NCBI GenBank assembly: GCA_029204225.1
Contig: CM055102.1
Location: forward strand, 24,335,390 to 24,399,389
Length of the DNA: 64,000 nucleotides
DNA from: Diphasiastrum complanatum
Taxonomy: Eukaryota > Streptophyta > Lycopodiopsida > Lycopodiales > Lycopodiaceae
Direction of reading: 5' to 3'
Below the pieces are notes generated by a model. It had not been told where the DNA came from. It saw only the letters and a program-made list of their open reading frames with translations, and did no database searches. Of this stretch, positions 22,940 through 40,444 are shown in pieces. The number at the start of each line of letters is the position of its first letter. Position 1 is the stretch's first letter. Made by a program: the position numbers and the translations under genes.

Positions 22940-24936
22940 CTAAGTGGCAACAATGATATTTGTCCAAACTAAGTGTTGAATATTAGAAGCCTTACCAGTA
23001 TGGTTTGATAGGAATCGACGTGCTTTTGCTCCTCCTATGCTTGGCTTAGTAGGCATATTTCTTGTCTTACTTGAAAGCTTTTCATCTTTCTGTATTTTGG
23101 CATGTCCCTTATGAAGTCCTGCTTTCGATAAAACATCTTCTAATCTAGAGGTAGCTTCCTTCGAAGATGATGTTGGCTCAATATTCCAAGCACAAACTAT
23201 ATGAAGATAAATGAGCTTTTCTATTAATCTAACTTCTACAAACATGCACATTTTTCAAGGGAATAGGCTTTACATGCTTCCAGCTTGGATCTGCATATTC
23301 TCTAATAATTCATGTATTCCTAATAACATCCTTTGTCATTTTCATGCAGTACAAACAAGGGTGTTTAGATGTAGCACCGTGAGAGACATTATACATGCAT
23401 TTCAATGTTTTCAAATCACCTGCTAAGTGCCATTCAACATTGAAGTCTCCAACTCCTGGAACATTGAGAAATCATCCATCCATATGGTCCTTGATGATCC
23501 TAGGGTAAGATGTCCTAGAGAATATCCATGATAATATATCATGATCCTCCTTGAGTACCTGTCCAAAGAATTAATCAAACTTAGTTTGATATGAATTAAT
23601 ATTATCCATTGAATCTAATGTAATAATGAAAAAAATTACTTTAAATGCAGCCAACCACCATATATCATTCTTGGACTGGACACTGAATCTGAAATCTTCT
23701 TGGTCCACTTTTTGTGATAGTGCACCATTCATGAGAGTTACAATAACCATCTCCATCTTCTGCCCTTTCACAATTTCTGACTCATCTAACTTAAGTACTA
23801 TGATTATTTTGCCATTCACCTTTTCAAATGTTATATCATAGAATGTGACGATGTATCTTAGAAAGTAGTTTAGATCAACAAATAAGTTGTTTGATGAATT
23901 ATAAGATATTGATCTTCCATCAGTTTCATACACCTCCTCAATATAAAATGGGGTACCAATGATCTTATGCATACCTATGTTTAATGTATCCCTCTCATTT
24001 TTCAAGTAATATGACCTTGGGATTGGGACTTTTCTAATTTGAACTTGCTTAAAAGCTTCTCTAATAAGTTAAATATTGTTGCATATGCTTCCCTACTAAT
24101 ACCTGCAAAATCACAAGCACATTGAACTATAGTCTTATCTAAAAAATTTCAATGTCCACCATCAAAGATTTTGTTATTTTGCACTTTACATTTGAACTCC
24201 TATTGTTCATCATGATACACTCAAAGGATTTGCATGTCAATATTGAGCCCAACAACATTCCAAGTGAAGCATTGTCCTTAATATTCCGAGGAGCTACTAA
24301 TGCAGATCTGCAAAAAAACAAATTGTTAGCAGAATATCACCGTAGTTGAAATAAATCCATATGTCATTGATTAAATTACAAAAATCAAAATATGCTTACT
24401 TGATTGCACAAATCCTTCTATTTTGATAACCTCCTTTTGAAAGAATTTGAATATCCTTGCAACTTTGTCGCTTTCACTTCTTATTCCCAGCCTTCTTCTT
24501 AGCCAATTTCACATCCTTCAAGTAATTGTAAGTTATCAATTCGAATAGATTGTAAGATATCGATTGTTATCTTTTGTGATGATTCATTATTTCTTTTAAG
24601 TTGTTCATTTTTCTCTAAGGTCTTTTGGAGAAGACAATCTATATTCTGACAGTAAGAGGATACCCATATCGACTCACATTCTAAAAAGTAAATTTTTTTC
24701 ATATAAAATTGATTTCCATGATTCTTCAATCTCTCACAATATCCTAGTAATCCAGTATGCCCATTGCATATCCATGTAACTAGATTAGTTATTGAAGAAA
24801 ATGTGGGATGAGTCAAAGTGCTAGGATCTTGAGGATATAATGAGCCATCTGTCCACAAATCCAAGTTATTCTTTTCTTCTGCCCTATAATGAGAACAATC
24901 TTCTGAAAAATATTTGAATTTCTTTGCCTCCTCCAA
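22940..24936 (-). pseudogene. Transposase-like gene with introns, superfamily undetermined
   Basis: Minus-strand reading gives exons separated by plausible GT-AG introns: 24936 to about 24395, 24312 to about 24060, about 24060-23640, then from 23558 down to about 23200. Motifs in order are GHTGLLGYCERLKNHG, LVAPRNIKDNASLGMLLG, DFAGISREAYATIF, KIIIVLKLDESEIVKGQKME, and a block EWHLAGDLKTLKCMY ... GATSKHPCLYC with a CxxC pair. The D-E-S-E and DLK plus CxxC arrangement looks like the core of a DDE-type transposase, but I cannot name the superfamily. Stops near 23300 and later indicate decay. Its 5' end abuts gypsy gag at about 24936. Confidence 0.45.
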
Positions 24937-24944
24937 AGCTGATC

Positions 24945-25753
24945 TCGGGTTTCCTCGATCTACTTTGACTCATGGACAGGAGCATGGGGTGCTTTCGTTT
25001 CTCTGGATTCATCAACATTTGATCCTTCATCCTCTTTCCAGATGGCATTATACACTTGAGGCTCGTATATTCGTCATTGGATTTAAGCTCATGCCTAATC
25101 CATCTTGGAAGGCCGACTAAAAACTAGATGATGAGCATCTGTTCGGTGGCTGTTCTTGTACTTGACTTTTTAAGCACTCGAAACACTCAATATAGTCTCA
25201 TACACGTTCATCTTTTGTCATTTTGTTGTTACTCAATTTGACAAAAGGACTCTCTATCAATGAAATGGTTTAAAACGTTTGATGAAGGACTCTTTTAGAT
25301 TAGACCACTCCAATTTATCTTCACGACGGAGGTTAAAAAATCAGTCACGTGCTTTAGCGATCATGGTCATGGAAAACAGTTGGACCATAGCATCGAGAGT
25401 TCGCCGTAAACGTCACACGCATTCTCAAAGATTTGCAAAAATCGTTGAGGGTCCGAACTACCCAAACTTGGGTAGATCCAACTTGGGTGTTCTCTTTTCA
25501 ATATGAGCACCGTGGGTAGCAAAAGCACCATTAAGTGGGTTCTGGCCTGTGAGGGGTCAGCACCGTAAAAATGGGCTTGGGCTCGTGAAGACTCGGCTCT
25601 ATCAGATTCTCGGATTTCGAATGGGTTTGTGGATAGCTCGTGTATTTGGGACCTCATTTGAGGGTATCGATTGTGTCTAGCTTGCTCAGTGGAAGGTGAC
25701 ACCATCTCAGGCTGATAATCTGCTATGATATCGGGATCAGGATGGTGTTCCAT
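24945..25753 (-). pseudogene. Ty3/gypsy E2 gag
   Basis: The ATG at 25753 opens MEHHPDPDIIADYQPEMVSP. After a frameshift the frame has the retrotransposon gag core (DPQRFLQIFENACDVYGE, then KARDWFFNLRREDK and FIKRFK) and a second block (DYIECFECLKSQVQEQP). It is a close relative of the plus-strand gag at 50748-51500. It stops at about 24940 where the transposase-like gene begins. Several frame changes are present. Confidence 0.8.
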
Positions 25754-25859
25754 TGTGTACTATTGTGTATTTTGTGGTTTGTATGAGTTTTTGTTAATTT
25801 TTTGTTTTTCGATTTTTTAGTATGTTTTTGCTTTCGTTTGTTTGTTTTCTTTTTTTTTG

Positions 25860-26280
25860 CACCAAATTAGTGGAGGCTCTTCTTATTTGGACATGGAGTA
25901 GATGCATTACACAAAAAGCTCCCTTCTACAAAGGGGGAGCCTCTTAAATAAGCAAGAGAGCTCCTTAGGTGGCATCCTAGTGGCATTTTCACACATATCA
26001 CAAATTACAAGTGGAATAATGCTCTCCACTAGAGGTCACCATCAAAAGGTGGCTCACTCCACTTTCTTTAAGAGGGTCTACTTGCATTTATTTCATTAGC
26101 CTAGAAATACTAGTTCCTACATGGTCATTCCATCTTTCGGGATTCACCATGAGGCTTACACAGTTCTTGCTTGTCATTCTTAACTAGTACTTCTCGAATC
26201 TCAATCTTCATTCGTCTCGTCTTCTCAGAGACCTCCTCAATATGAAAATTGGCCTCAATTGCCAAATTAACAAATATGAC
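25860..26280 (-). repeat. LTR of gypsy E2 (partial limits)
   Basis: Read on the minus strand, this matches 49640-50000 of the E1 LTR: GGTGAATCC, GACCATGTAG, GTGAGCCACCT and TGATGGTGACCTCTAGTGGA occur in the same order. It lies directly upstream of the E2 gag on the same strand. Exact ends were not resolved. Confidence 0.7.
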
Positions 26281-26289
26281 CAGATTTGA

Positions 26290-31777
<5,488 letters not shown>

Positions 31778-32177
31778 TGTTAGAGTCCAATTACGACTCT
31801 ATCATGACCTTGGCACGGTCGGTTATTAAAGGGCCTAAGGCCTAGTATTGGCAAGGGTTGGTGACCAACGAGGACATCTGTCCCAAGTTGGGACCGGTGT
31901 GTCACGAGCAGTGACCCAGTGTGGCTGCCTGACAAGTTGTCAGAGATGCGGTGTGTCTTAACCGTCAGGACCCTAGCCATCAGTGACGAGATGCTAGCCG
32001 ACAAGTAGTCGGGGTGACCAAGAGGGTCACAGGTCTTTGGCAGGGCACGAGGGTGATATCCTATGAGTCACTAAGGTCACAGAGGCCAGGCATGCCAAGT
32101 GGACTGATTACCCACAGGTGGATGCCATGTGCCAGTTGACGGGAATAGCATGTAGAAGGACTCAAGGAGGGGATGTC
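31778..32177 (+). repeat. 5' LTR of gypsy C, first part
   Basis: It starts TGTTAGAGTCCAATTACG and matches the minus-strand LTR 9281-8818. It is cut at 32177 by the copia D insertion and resumes at 38417. Confidence 0.9.
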
Positions 32178-33216
32178 TGTTGGATTTATTCCCTCTAACT
32201 CTCTTGAATCCCATTTTGAATCTGCCTCCATTCTTGCTGCATATTTACACTCAAATTCGCATAGACGAAAGGCGAAAGAATCGCGACACTGTGTTTTTAC
32301 ACAGGTTTTTGGTGACAGGAAAAAACGGGACACTATCCTACAGAATGCCGAAGTGTCTTTAAAGCTAAGGCACCCTGTAAATCTTATCCTAAGGCCATTC
32401 GTAAGAGTGACGCACTTTTTGCATCATCACCAACGTTCACTTCAGCACTGGCTGACGTCGCACCATTTTTACATTCACCCCATGCAGTTGCGCTAACAGA
32501 TTGGACAATGATTGCAGCCACCCACGATCTCCTAGAGACAACACATCCACTATGTACTTTCACATCTACACACCTGTAATATTATGTATATATACATATA
32601 CTGGACACCATTGATATAAGATGAGATGATTTAATAGTGAGAGAAGAAGAGACTAAGAGAAGAGGTTTCATTCCTCATTACAAACAAAATAAGCTTCGTA
32701 GGGCACACGGTTTCGTCTGCTATTGTATTGTGCTCTACTGCATTATTAACATGTATACATGATATACTTGATCTGATACAACTCTTTGTTCTGCATTCCA
32801 ATTTGTGTTAATATTGCTATGCTTGTTCTTCATTTTGTCTGATCTTTCTAGTTGTTCTTTTTGGTGATAGACAATTAACTTTTAGTCTTGTCTTTTGCGA
32901 ATCATTCGCGACCAATAATCAGTCGAGCACAGTCTAGCTCTTCGCGAATCATTCGCGACATATAATTTGTCTTGCAATTTGCAACAAATTATTTATCTAG
33001 CGCTTCATCCATTAAATGTTTGGCTGTGTAATCTAGAATGACTGTGATTCCTATCACTAAAGTTCTGTTCATTCTAATAGGCGTAGTCATGCTTACGGAG
33101 AGAGACGTTTAACTCATTCCGTTGCGCCGAACAGTTTTTGTTCGAGTTCGTTTCTCGTTTGTTTCTTGTTCGAGTTCGTTTCTTGTTCATGTTCGTCATT
33201 ACCCTCTCTCCCAACA
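32178..33216 (+). repeat. 5' LTR of copia D (1039 bp)
   Basis: It runs from TGTTGGATTT to CTCTCCCAACA. Against the 3' LTR I count about 18 substitutions over roughly 270 aligned bases (32521-32790), so it is not a very recent insertion. It contains repeated TTCGCGAATCATTCGCGA palindromes near 32897 and 32940 and TTCGAGTTCGTTTCTTG-type repeats before its end. Confidence 0.93.
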
Positions 33217-33228
33217 TGGTATCAGAGC
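33217..33228 (+). other. Primer-binding site of copia D
   Basis: TGGTATCAGAGC directly follows the LTR. This is complementary to the 3' end of initiator methionine tRNA, the usual copia primer. Confidence 0.92.
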
Positions 33229-33367
33229 GATTTTCATAGCTTGATAAGCTTCTACAATACAAGACTCTACTAGCCGATAGAGTAATTGTTTTCTTGTTCT
33301 GTAAATATCAGATTTTCATACTTAAGCCACTGATAGTTTTTCCAATCACTTAGACTGATTCTTCCAC

Positions 33368-34110
33368 ATGGATTCCCAAGGGAAAGCCAGTCCTATCATG
33401 GACAAGCTTGATGGAGCCAATTACCATCTGTGGAAATTTAAGATGAAAACTGTACTAATGGCAAAAGAATTGTACGATGTTGTTACAGGTGTAAAAGGAA
33501 AACCCAAAGCAGACGACGCAACAATCGCCAGATGGAAGCTGAAGGATGGAAGAGCTTTCATGCTGATCATCCTCAACATCACGGATACCCAGATCGGCCA
33601 GTATCTGAGGCTCAGACATCGAAAGAAGTCTGGGACATCTTGAGCACACTATACGAAGTGCGAGATATAGCTTCTAAGCTACATCTCAGGAAGAAATTCT
33701 ACTCTCTCAAGATGACAAATGGTGGTTCTCTGCAGAATCACATTAATCAATTCAAGAACCTGCTAAGACAAATGACCGTTGTCAGATCTGTCATAGACTA
33801 TCAAGATGCAGTGATGCAACTGCTTACAAGCTTGCCAAATTCTTACGACAACTGGGTGATGATCATCACGACACATCCAAAATTGACTCTTTCGAGAGTC
33901 ATTACTATGTTGTTGCAGGAAGACACGCGAAAGAACGAAGCCTCGAGTTCCTTAGCTGATTCTCACACCATGTACACCAACAAGAGCACGACAAAGTGGA
34001 AGAAGAAGAAAGGCCCAAAGCAATCAAAGGTAGATCAGAAACCAGCCCAGCACAAGGAACGATCGAATCCGCAGACAAAGAAGAAGCTGTTCAGCAGATA
34101 CTACAAATGA
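33368..34110 (+). pseudogene. Copia D gag
   Basis: The ATG at 33368 opens MDSQGKASPIMDKLDGANYH with the copia gag motif YHLWKFKMK. A frameshift near 33600 moves to the 33532-34110 frame (KEVWDILSTLYE, LMTSLPNSYDNW-like). A degraded zinc knuckle follows (SRYYK, then a stop, HEIQDC), with its first cysteine lost. Confidence 0.88.
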
Positions 34111-34179
34111 AACAACCATGAAATTCAAGACTGTCGAATACTTCAAGCAAATAACAATAGAAAAGGACAGTCGAATCAA

Positions 34180-34515
34180 GTGGCGAATGCAGCTGCAGAA
34201 GTTCCACAGCCTATTCAAGAAGCGGATCATGATGTCTTTATGACCAACCATCAAGGAGCATCTGACGACAGTTCTTGGTTCCTGGATTCCAGAGCCACTC
34301 AGCACATGACTAGCCTAATTAGCTGTTTCAAGTCCTATACACCTTATAGTACCCAAAAATTCGTTCACCTTGGTGACAATGGCACACAAGCTATTAAAGG
34401 TGAAGGCACTGTAAGATTATGCTTTGCAAATGATCAGTCTAAGCTACTCTCAAAAGTCCTGTATGTACCAAAGTTATCTACAAATCTGCTCTTTGTAAGC
34501 AGAATCACAGATTAG
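34180..34515 (+). pseudogene. Copia D protease
   Basis: The aspartic protease motif reads WFLDSRATQHMT. The family has DSGAT, so the active-site glycine is replaced by arginine and the enzyme is probably dead. The domain continues FVHLGDNGTQAIKGEGTVRL and VLYVPKLSTNLLFVS, then a stop at 34513. Confidence 0.88.
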
Positions 34516-34593
34516 GACACATAGTAGAGTTCGAATGTGATCAGTGTAAAGTATTTGATAGGACAGACAAGTTCCTAGCACTCAGAAAGAGGC

Positions 34594-35605
34594 ATGGATA
34601 CTTGTATATTAAGTCATTGCTTTTCTGCCTCTAGTCAGGCTCTCAGTACTTCAATTCATTCAAATAAAGGTTTACTTTGGCATTATAGACTTGGTCATTT
34701 AAATCATGCTATTGTACAACGAATGTCTAGACAATCTATTGTTCATGATCTCAACTATCCTCGCGAAAAAGTCGAGTTACATGTCTGTCAAGACTATCTA
34801 GTTGGTAAACAGACTAGGAAACCATTTAAGTCAAGCCATCAACATATTCCTAGATGTTGTACATTCAGATATTTGTGACTCGATGAAAAATCCTTCGTTG
34901 AAGGATGCCAAGTATTTGATAACATTTATTGACAAATTCTCCAGAAGGACGATGGTGTATTTCATAAAGAAGAAATCAGAAGCCTTCAACTGCTTTTGAA
35001 TCTTCAAGGAGCATGCAGAAAAGGAGACTGGAAGGACGATCAAGGCCCTAAGATTAGACAATAGTGGAGAATACATCTCTGGCGAGTTTAAGGAGTACTG
35101 TCAAAGCCAAGGCATTGAGCAGCAATTCATCACTCCTTACAATCCTCAATGTAATGGCTTAGCTGAGAGAAAAAACCGTACTTTGGTCGAATCTACTAAG
35201 TGTATGTTATCGCATGCATCATTGCCCAAGAGATTCTGGGCTGAAGTTGTCTCCACTGTAGCTTACCTCCAGAACAAATGTTTGACCAAGGCCCTCTCAA
35301 ACAAGACACCCCACGAGGTGTGGACAGGCTCTAAGCCTTCTTTGAAAAATCTAAGAGTGTTTGGGTGCATTGCCTACGTGCAGATCCCAAAGGAGACAAG
35401 GAAGAAATTGGACTTCCAAGGTCTGAAGACCATCCTGATCGGATATACTTCATCTGATAGCACTTACAAGCTGTACGATCCTGATATCCAGCAAATTTTG
35501 TATAGCCGGGATACAGTCTTTATCGAGGATCAGTTCGTCGACCTCAAAGGCAAGGATATTGCTCGAGAAGGACCTCCATCACTTGCCATTGATACAATAG
35601 TCTGA
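34594..35605 (+). pseudogene. Copia D integrase
   Basis: It begins with the GAG-pre-integrase finger (WHYRLGHLNH ... VCQDYLVGK). The catalytic core shows LRLDNSGEY and NPQCNGLAERKNRTL, and the C-terminal part has LKNLRVFGCIAYVQIP and KTILIGYTSSDSTYKLYDP. A frameshift near 34870 and a stop at 34997 break it. Confidence 0.9.
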
Positions 35606-35620
35606 GCTTCTGGCTCAGGC

Positions 35621-36656
35621 ATGTCTATTGTCAACCCACTTGGAGACAGCGAATCAGACGAAGATGTTGCTGCTACCCAGCAACAAGTACCAGGAGCGGT
35701 TCATCAGTCGAATCCTCCCAGAAGATCAAGTCGAGTGCGCACACAGCCCACAAGGTATACTCCTGAGTCTGCCTATCTCTTAATGCAGGAAACGACGACA
35801 GTCGAAGAGGCACTTAGCCAACCAGACTCTGATCTCTGGAGAGAAGCCATGGACAGAGAGTATTCCTCTCTGATCAAGAATCAGACATGGTCATTAGTCG
35901 AAGCTCCTATTGGCTACAATATTATTGATTGCAAATGGATCTTTAAGATCAAATATAATGCCAACGGAGCAATTGATCAAAGGAAGGCTAGACTAGTAGC
36001 ACAAGGATTCACCCAAATCCCGAATGTCGACTACAGTGAGACTTTTAGTCCATTCGTCAAACATTCGTCGATCTGAATGCTCTTGTCTTATGCTGCAGCT
36101 GCCGACCTTGAAGTACGTCAACTTGATGTACAAACAGCCTATCTGAACGGAGTCATACAAAAAGATATCTACATGATCCAGCCCTGAAGGATACGTTTTG
36201 GAAGACATGAAGAATCATGTCTGTAAACTCCACAAAGCACTATACGGCTTGAAACAGTCTACCAGAGCTTGGTTTCAGAGGATCAACACATTCCTCATTG
36301 AACAAGGATTCAAACCAAGCACTGCTGATTGCAATGTTTATTCAAGGTCAGTGCAGCAATCCTTCATTATCATCACCTTGTACGTTGATGATACGTTGCT
36401 CTTCAGCAGCAACAATACCAAAATGGTGAAGGATGCAATTGACATGACTGATCTGGACGAAGCTCACTTCTGTCTTGGAATTCAAATTCACAAAGACAGA
36501 GCAAATCGACTGATTTACATCACTCAACAAAGGTATCTTCACAATGTTCTTAACATATACAATTTGATGAATTGTAAATTAGCTCACTCACCAATGGATC
36601 CAGGCCTGCATTTGTCGAAGGACCAATGTCCCCAAACTAAGCAGGAAGAGGAGTAG
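35621..36656 (+). pseudogene. Copia D reverse transcriptase
   Basis: Landmarks in order: WREAMDREYSSLIKNQTW, CKWIFKIKYNANG, KARLVAQGFTQ, then LDVQTAYLNG near 36120, and the active site ITLYVDDTLLF near 36375. Stops at 36074 and 36184 and the in-frame end at 36654 show inactivation. Confidence 0.92.
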
Positions 36657-37353
36657 ATGAGAGAATATCTGTATCGATCGATACTTGGATCTCTCATGTA
36701 CGCAATGGTCTGTACAAGACCAGATATCTCTTTTATTGTAAGCTCACTCAGCCAATATATGGCTAATCCTAGCATTACCCATTGGAAGGCTCTTATTTGA
36801 GTCATGAGATATATTCAAGCTACCATGGACCAGCGCATCTGCTATGGAGATGTCAGCAACAACAATCTTCATCAACTCAGTGGTTATTCTGATGCAAGTT
36901 GGAGAGGAGATGCAGACAATCGTAAGTCCACATATGGATTTACATTCTTCTTCAACGATGGTACTATTTCACGGAACAGTCGTAAGCAAACCTCTATCGC
37001 ACTTTCTTCTACTGAAGCAAAATACATTGCTGCTTTTCAATCTATTACTTTGGTTGAGAAATTTGTTGTCAGACATCAATCTGTATCAGTACAGCCCTAC
37101 AATTTTATTTTGTGATAATCAAAGTGCTATTGCCTTATCGGCCAACCCTAGATCTCATTCTAGGAGTAAGCACATTGAGATCAGATATCACTACATAAGG
37201 GGCAAGGTTCTCGACATAGAGGTAAGCTTAACGTACTGCAGAACGCAGGACATGGTTGCAAACATCTTCACGAAAGCACTCAGTGTTAATGCACACAACA
37301 AATTTTGTGCATTGCTCAGTCTGAAAATCAAGGCATTCATGGATCCAGATTAA
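36657..37353 (+). pseudogene. Copia D RNase H
   Basis: YSDASWRGDADNRKSTYGF and IALSSTEAKYIAA mark the RNase H core. A frameshift near 37090 leads to FCDNQSAIALSANPRSHSRS and the copia terminal motif IFTKALS, ending at 37353. Confidence 0.9.
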
Positions 37354-37360
37354 GGAGGGG
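37351..37360 (+). other. Polypurine tract of copia D
   Basis: AAGGAGGGG immediately precedes the 3' LTR start TGTTGG at 37361. Confidence 0.85.
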
Positions 37361-38411
37361 TGTTGGATTTATTCCCTCTAGCTCTCCTAAATCTCATTTT
37401 TAATCTGCCTCCATTCTTGCTGCACATTTACACGCAAATTCGCACAGACGAATAAAAGGCGAAAGAATCACGACACTGTGTTTTTACACAGGTTATGGTG
37501 ATAGGCGAAAAGGGGACACTATCCTACAAAATGCCGAAGGTGCCCTAAAAGCTAAGGCACCCTGTAAATCTTATCCTAAGGCCATTCGTAAGAGTGACGC
37601 ACTATTCGCATCATCACCAACGTTCATTTCAGCACTGGCTGACGTCGCACCCTTTTTATGTTCACCCCATGCAGTTGCGCTAACAGATTGGACAACGATT
37701 GCAGCCGCCCACAATCTCCTACAGACAACACATCCGCTCTGTACTTTCAAATATACACACCTGTAATATTATGTATATATACATATTCTGGACACCTTTG
37801 ATATAAGATGAGATGATTTAATAGTGAGAGAAGAAGAGACTAAGAGAAGAGGTTACATTCCTCGTTACAGACAAAATAAGCTTTGTAGGGCACACAGTTT
37901 TGTCTGCTATTGTATTGTGCTCTACTGTATTATTAACATGTATACATGATATACTTAATCTGATACAGCTCTTTGTTCTGCATTCCGATTTGTGTTAATA
38001 TTGTTATGCTTGTTCTTCATTTTGGCTGATCTTTCTAGTTGTTCTTTCTGGTAATAGACGATTAACTTTTAGTCTTGTCTTTCGCAAATCATTTGCGACT
38101 AATTATCAGTCGAGCACAGTCTAGCTCTTCACGAATCATTCGCGACATATAATTTGTCTTGCAATTCGCGACAAATTATTCATCTAGCGCTTCATCCATT
38201 AAATGTTTGGCTACGTAATCTAGAATGACTGTGATTCCTATCACTAAAGTTTTGTTCATTCTGATAGGCGTAGTCATGCTTACGGAGAGAGATGTTTAAC
38301 TCATTCCACTGCGCACGAACATTTTCTGTTCAAGTTCATTTCTCGTTCGTTTCTTGTTCGAGTTCGTTTCTCGTTCGTGTTCGTCATTTTTTCTTCCCCT
38401 CTCTCCCAACA
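37361..38411 (+). repeat. 3' LTR of copia D (1051 bp)
   Basis: It begins TGTTGGATTTATTCCCTCTA and ends CTCTCCCAACA, aligned throughout with 32178-33216. The next bases (GTGCCTATGG) resume the gypsy C LTR. Confidence 0.93.
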
Positions 38412-38486
38412 GTGCCTATGGTTGGGAGGTTCATTCTACACACTGGCTTCTAGGATTCAAGAGGTTGGAGAGACTGGCTTGTGACA
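38412..38486 (+). repeat. 5' LTR of gypsy C, second part (with target duplication)
   Basis: GTGCCTATGGTTGGGAGG ... GGCTTGTGACA completes the LTR interrupted at 32177 and matches 8890-8818 on the minus strand. Confidence 0.9.
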
Positions 38487-38487
38487 A

Positions 38488-38500
38488 TTGGTATCAAAGC
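38488..38500 (+). other. Primer-binding site of gypsy C
   Basis: TTGGTATCAAAGC lies one base after the LTR end and resembles a methionine-tRNA primer site with one change. Confidence 0.75.
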
Positions 38501-38941
38501 CTCGTTCTAGAGAGAGAAAACATCGTTCTAGAGAGAGAAAGTATAAAAATTGTCATATTTTGCTTGTTTTTGAGAGATTTTTGAGGGAGAAAACGTGGGA
38601 GACAAATTGAAGAAGATAGGTGGGCCTCCAGCGCTACTGTTCTTGCATACAAGGAGCCCACAATAACCCGTTTTGAAGGAGAGAAATTGTTTAAAAAATT
38701 TAGATGCTCCATCGCCCTTTTGTAGCTAATTTCCATCGCTGAAAAGGAGGGAAAAGGGATTTAAATAAGAGAAGACAGATTGCAGAGGTTTTTTGGACCT
38801 CCAACGCTGATGTTCTAGCCTATTGGGAGCCTAAAGAAATCGAGTTTGGTGTAGAATTTCTTTTGATGGTCTATCGCCCTCCTACAGCCCTCCTTCAGCA
38901 CTAGCAAAGCTTATCAGTTTCTAGATAGTGAACTGATACAC

Positions 38942-39240
38942 ATGCGGGGAAAGTTGGAAGGTCATGACGTGCTCGTCTTGTTTGACATCAGTTCCTTGCA
39001 TATTATTATCAATTCTCGCGTGGTGAGGAAGTTTCACTTGGCTACTGTTCCATCTGATTACCGGTATACTGTTGAGATGCCGGATGGTAAGGGAATAGAG
39101 TTTTGGGATGAAAGAATCTCTCGGGTGTCTTTGTCTATTCAGACGTATACCGAGAAGTTAGATTTTGAAACTACTAAACTAGCTAAGTTTGATATTGTAC
39201 TTGGTAAGGGGTGGCATGCAAGTAAGCAGCCTGCTATAGG
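38942..39240 (+). pseudogene. Gypsy C protease fragment
   Basis: The frame encodes a gypsy retropepsin: GHDVLVLFDISSLHIIINSR, where the family has VLFDTGATH, then FDIVLGKGWHA (family FDVILGMDWL). The active-site D-T/S-G has become D-I-S, so catalysis is lost. Sequence similarity stops near 39240. Confidence 0.7.
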
Positions 39241-39252
39241 TTGTGGTTCATA
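39234..39252. other. Rearrangement junction: gypsy C / copia B (right)
   Basis: Gypsy C protease on the plus strand meets copia B protease on the minus strand within about 15 bp. It is the partner of the 11590 junction. Confidence 0.8.
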
Positions 39253-40444
39253 TCCTTCATAAGGCATCCATCCTTGACAAATTCAACTTTAAGATATTGA
39301 TTTGCCATTATACCAACAGAAAGCAAACTTTTTTTTGAGTCTAGGAACATAAAGTACATTAGGGATGTTTTTAATTTGCCATCAGAAAACTGCACAGGTA
39401 CATTGCCTACACCCTATATCTAGCATTCCTCTCCATTGGCTTGAGTGACCTTATCCCCATCATGGATTGGTGAGAATTTTTCAAACCAATCACGTTTCCC
39501 GGTCATATGCCTTGTGGCGCCTGAATCTAGAACCATCTGGCACCATCATCAACTTGGGATGCCAATGCCGATGAGGAGACACTTGTCTTGTCAACTTCTC
39601 CATCATCTTTGGCAATGTTTCCTTGTTGAGTCACTTTTCCCGCCTTTATGTCTGCTTTCTTCTTATAACACTCGCGTGCCCAATGACCTGGTTTGTGGCA
39701 ATAGTAACATTTGTCTTTCTTCTTCTTTTTTCCTTTTGATGATGACTCTCCCTCGTCATCATCGTCCTTGGATTTCTTAGGAATCCTTTTCCATCCTTTC
39801 TGCTTGCTTTTAGCAAGCAAGGCTTGATCCTCCTGTGGGGTTTGCCTTGACTTCACCACTTTGCGAAGCTGCTCTTCTTGCAACATGATTCCGTGGAAGT
39901 CTTCAAAAGTAGGCAACCTCTCCCTCGAAGCAATGCCACTCACAAGCATCTGTAGCCCTTTCGAGACACTGCTCATTGTGGTATGTACCAATTCAATATC
40001 TCTGATTGGTTCTCCAATCGCCACAAGTTGATCTCTCAGCTCCTTTATCCTGGTGAAGAAAGATCTCACTGATTCACTTTCTTCCATCCTTACCGTGTTC
40101 AATCTTGACTTCAAGAACATGGCTCGAGCTGGATTGCAAGTTTGAAATTGCGTTTTGAGAGCTTCCCAAGCTCCCCTAGCCATCGTGGCATCACTTATAT
40201 GAGTGATCACATGGTCTTTCACTGAAAGATTGATCAATGACAATGCTCTCTATGCCTTTTTATCAAAGGCCCTTATGTCACCTGGAGTGGTATTTGGCCG
40301 GACTTCAATACCTGCCACGATCTCCCACAACTCTTTCTCCATCAAAATGCTCTTCATTTTGAATTTCCAGATGTTGTAGTTAGAAGCCCCATCAAGTTTG
40401 CTTGCATCGCCCAAAATTGCCTCATTGATGTTTGCCATCTCCAA
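39245..40444 (-). pseudogene. Copia B gag and start of protease
   Basis: The gag frame begins MEMANINEAILGDASKLDG with NYNIWKFKMK, breaks near 40246 (stop), and resumes SLINLSVKDHVITHISDA, then VRSFFTRIKELRDQLVAIG, to a good CCHC zinc knuckle (CYYCHKPGHWAREC) near 39665-39710. A frameshift at about 39530 precedes an intact protease motif LDSGATRHMTG. The protease continues to LKVEFVKDGCLMKDMNHN at about 39245. Confidence 0.9.

Larger units (their letters stand above)
32178..38411 (+). mobile_element. Full-length Ty1/copia element D (6.2 kb)
   Basis: The order is 5' LTR, primer-binding site, gag, protease, integrase, RT, RNase H, purine tract, 3' LTR, the standard copia layout. It is nested in the LTR of gypsy C. 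Flanks ATGTC (32173-32177) and GTGCC (38412-38416) differ by two transitions and are probably the decayed 5 bp target duplication; the undisturbed LTR at 8818-9281 reads GTGCC there. Stops and frameshifts in every domain mean it cannot move on its own. Confidence 0.95.
31778..39240 (+). mobile_element. Ty3/gypsy chromovirus C, 5' half (LTR, PBS, leader, protease), split by copia D
   Basis: The 5' LTR occupies 31778-32177 and 38417-38486, with copia D inserted between. A primer-binding site TTGGTATCAAAGC (38488-38500) and a ~440 bp leader follow. Gag is missing: the leader runs straight into the protease at about 38942. The element ends abruptly near 39240 against copia B. Its 3' half is at 8818-11590 on the other strand. 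Confidence 0.88.
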
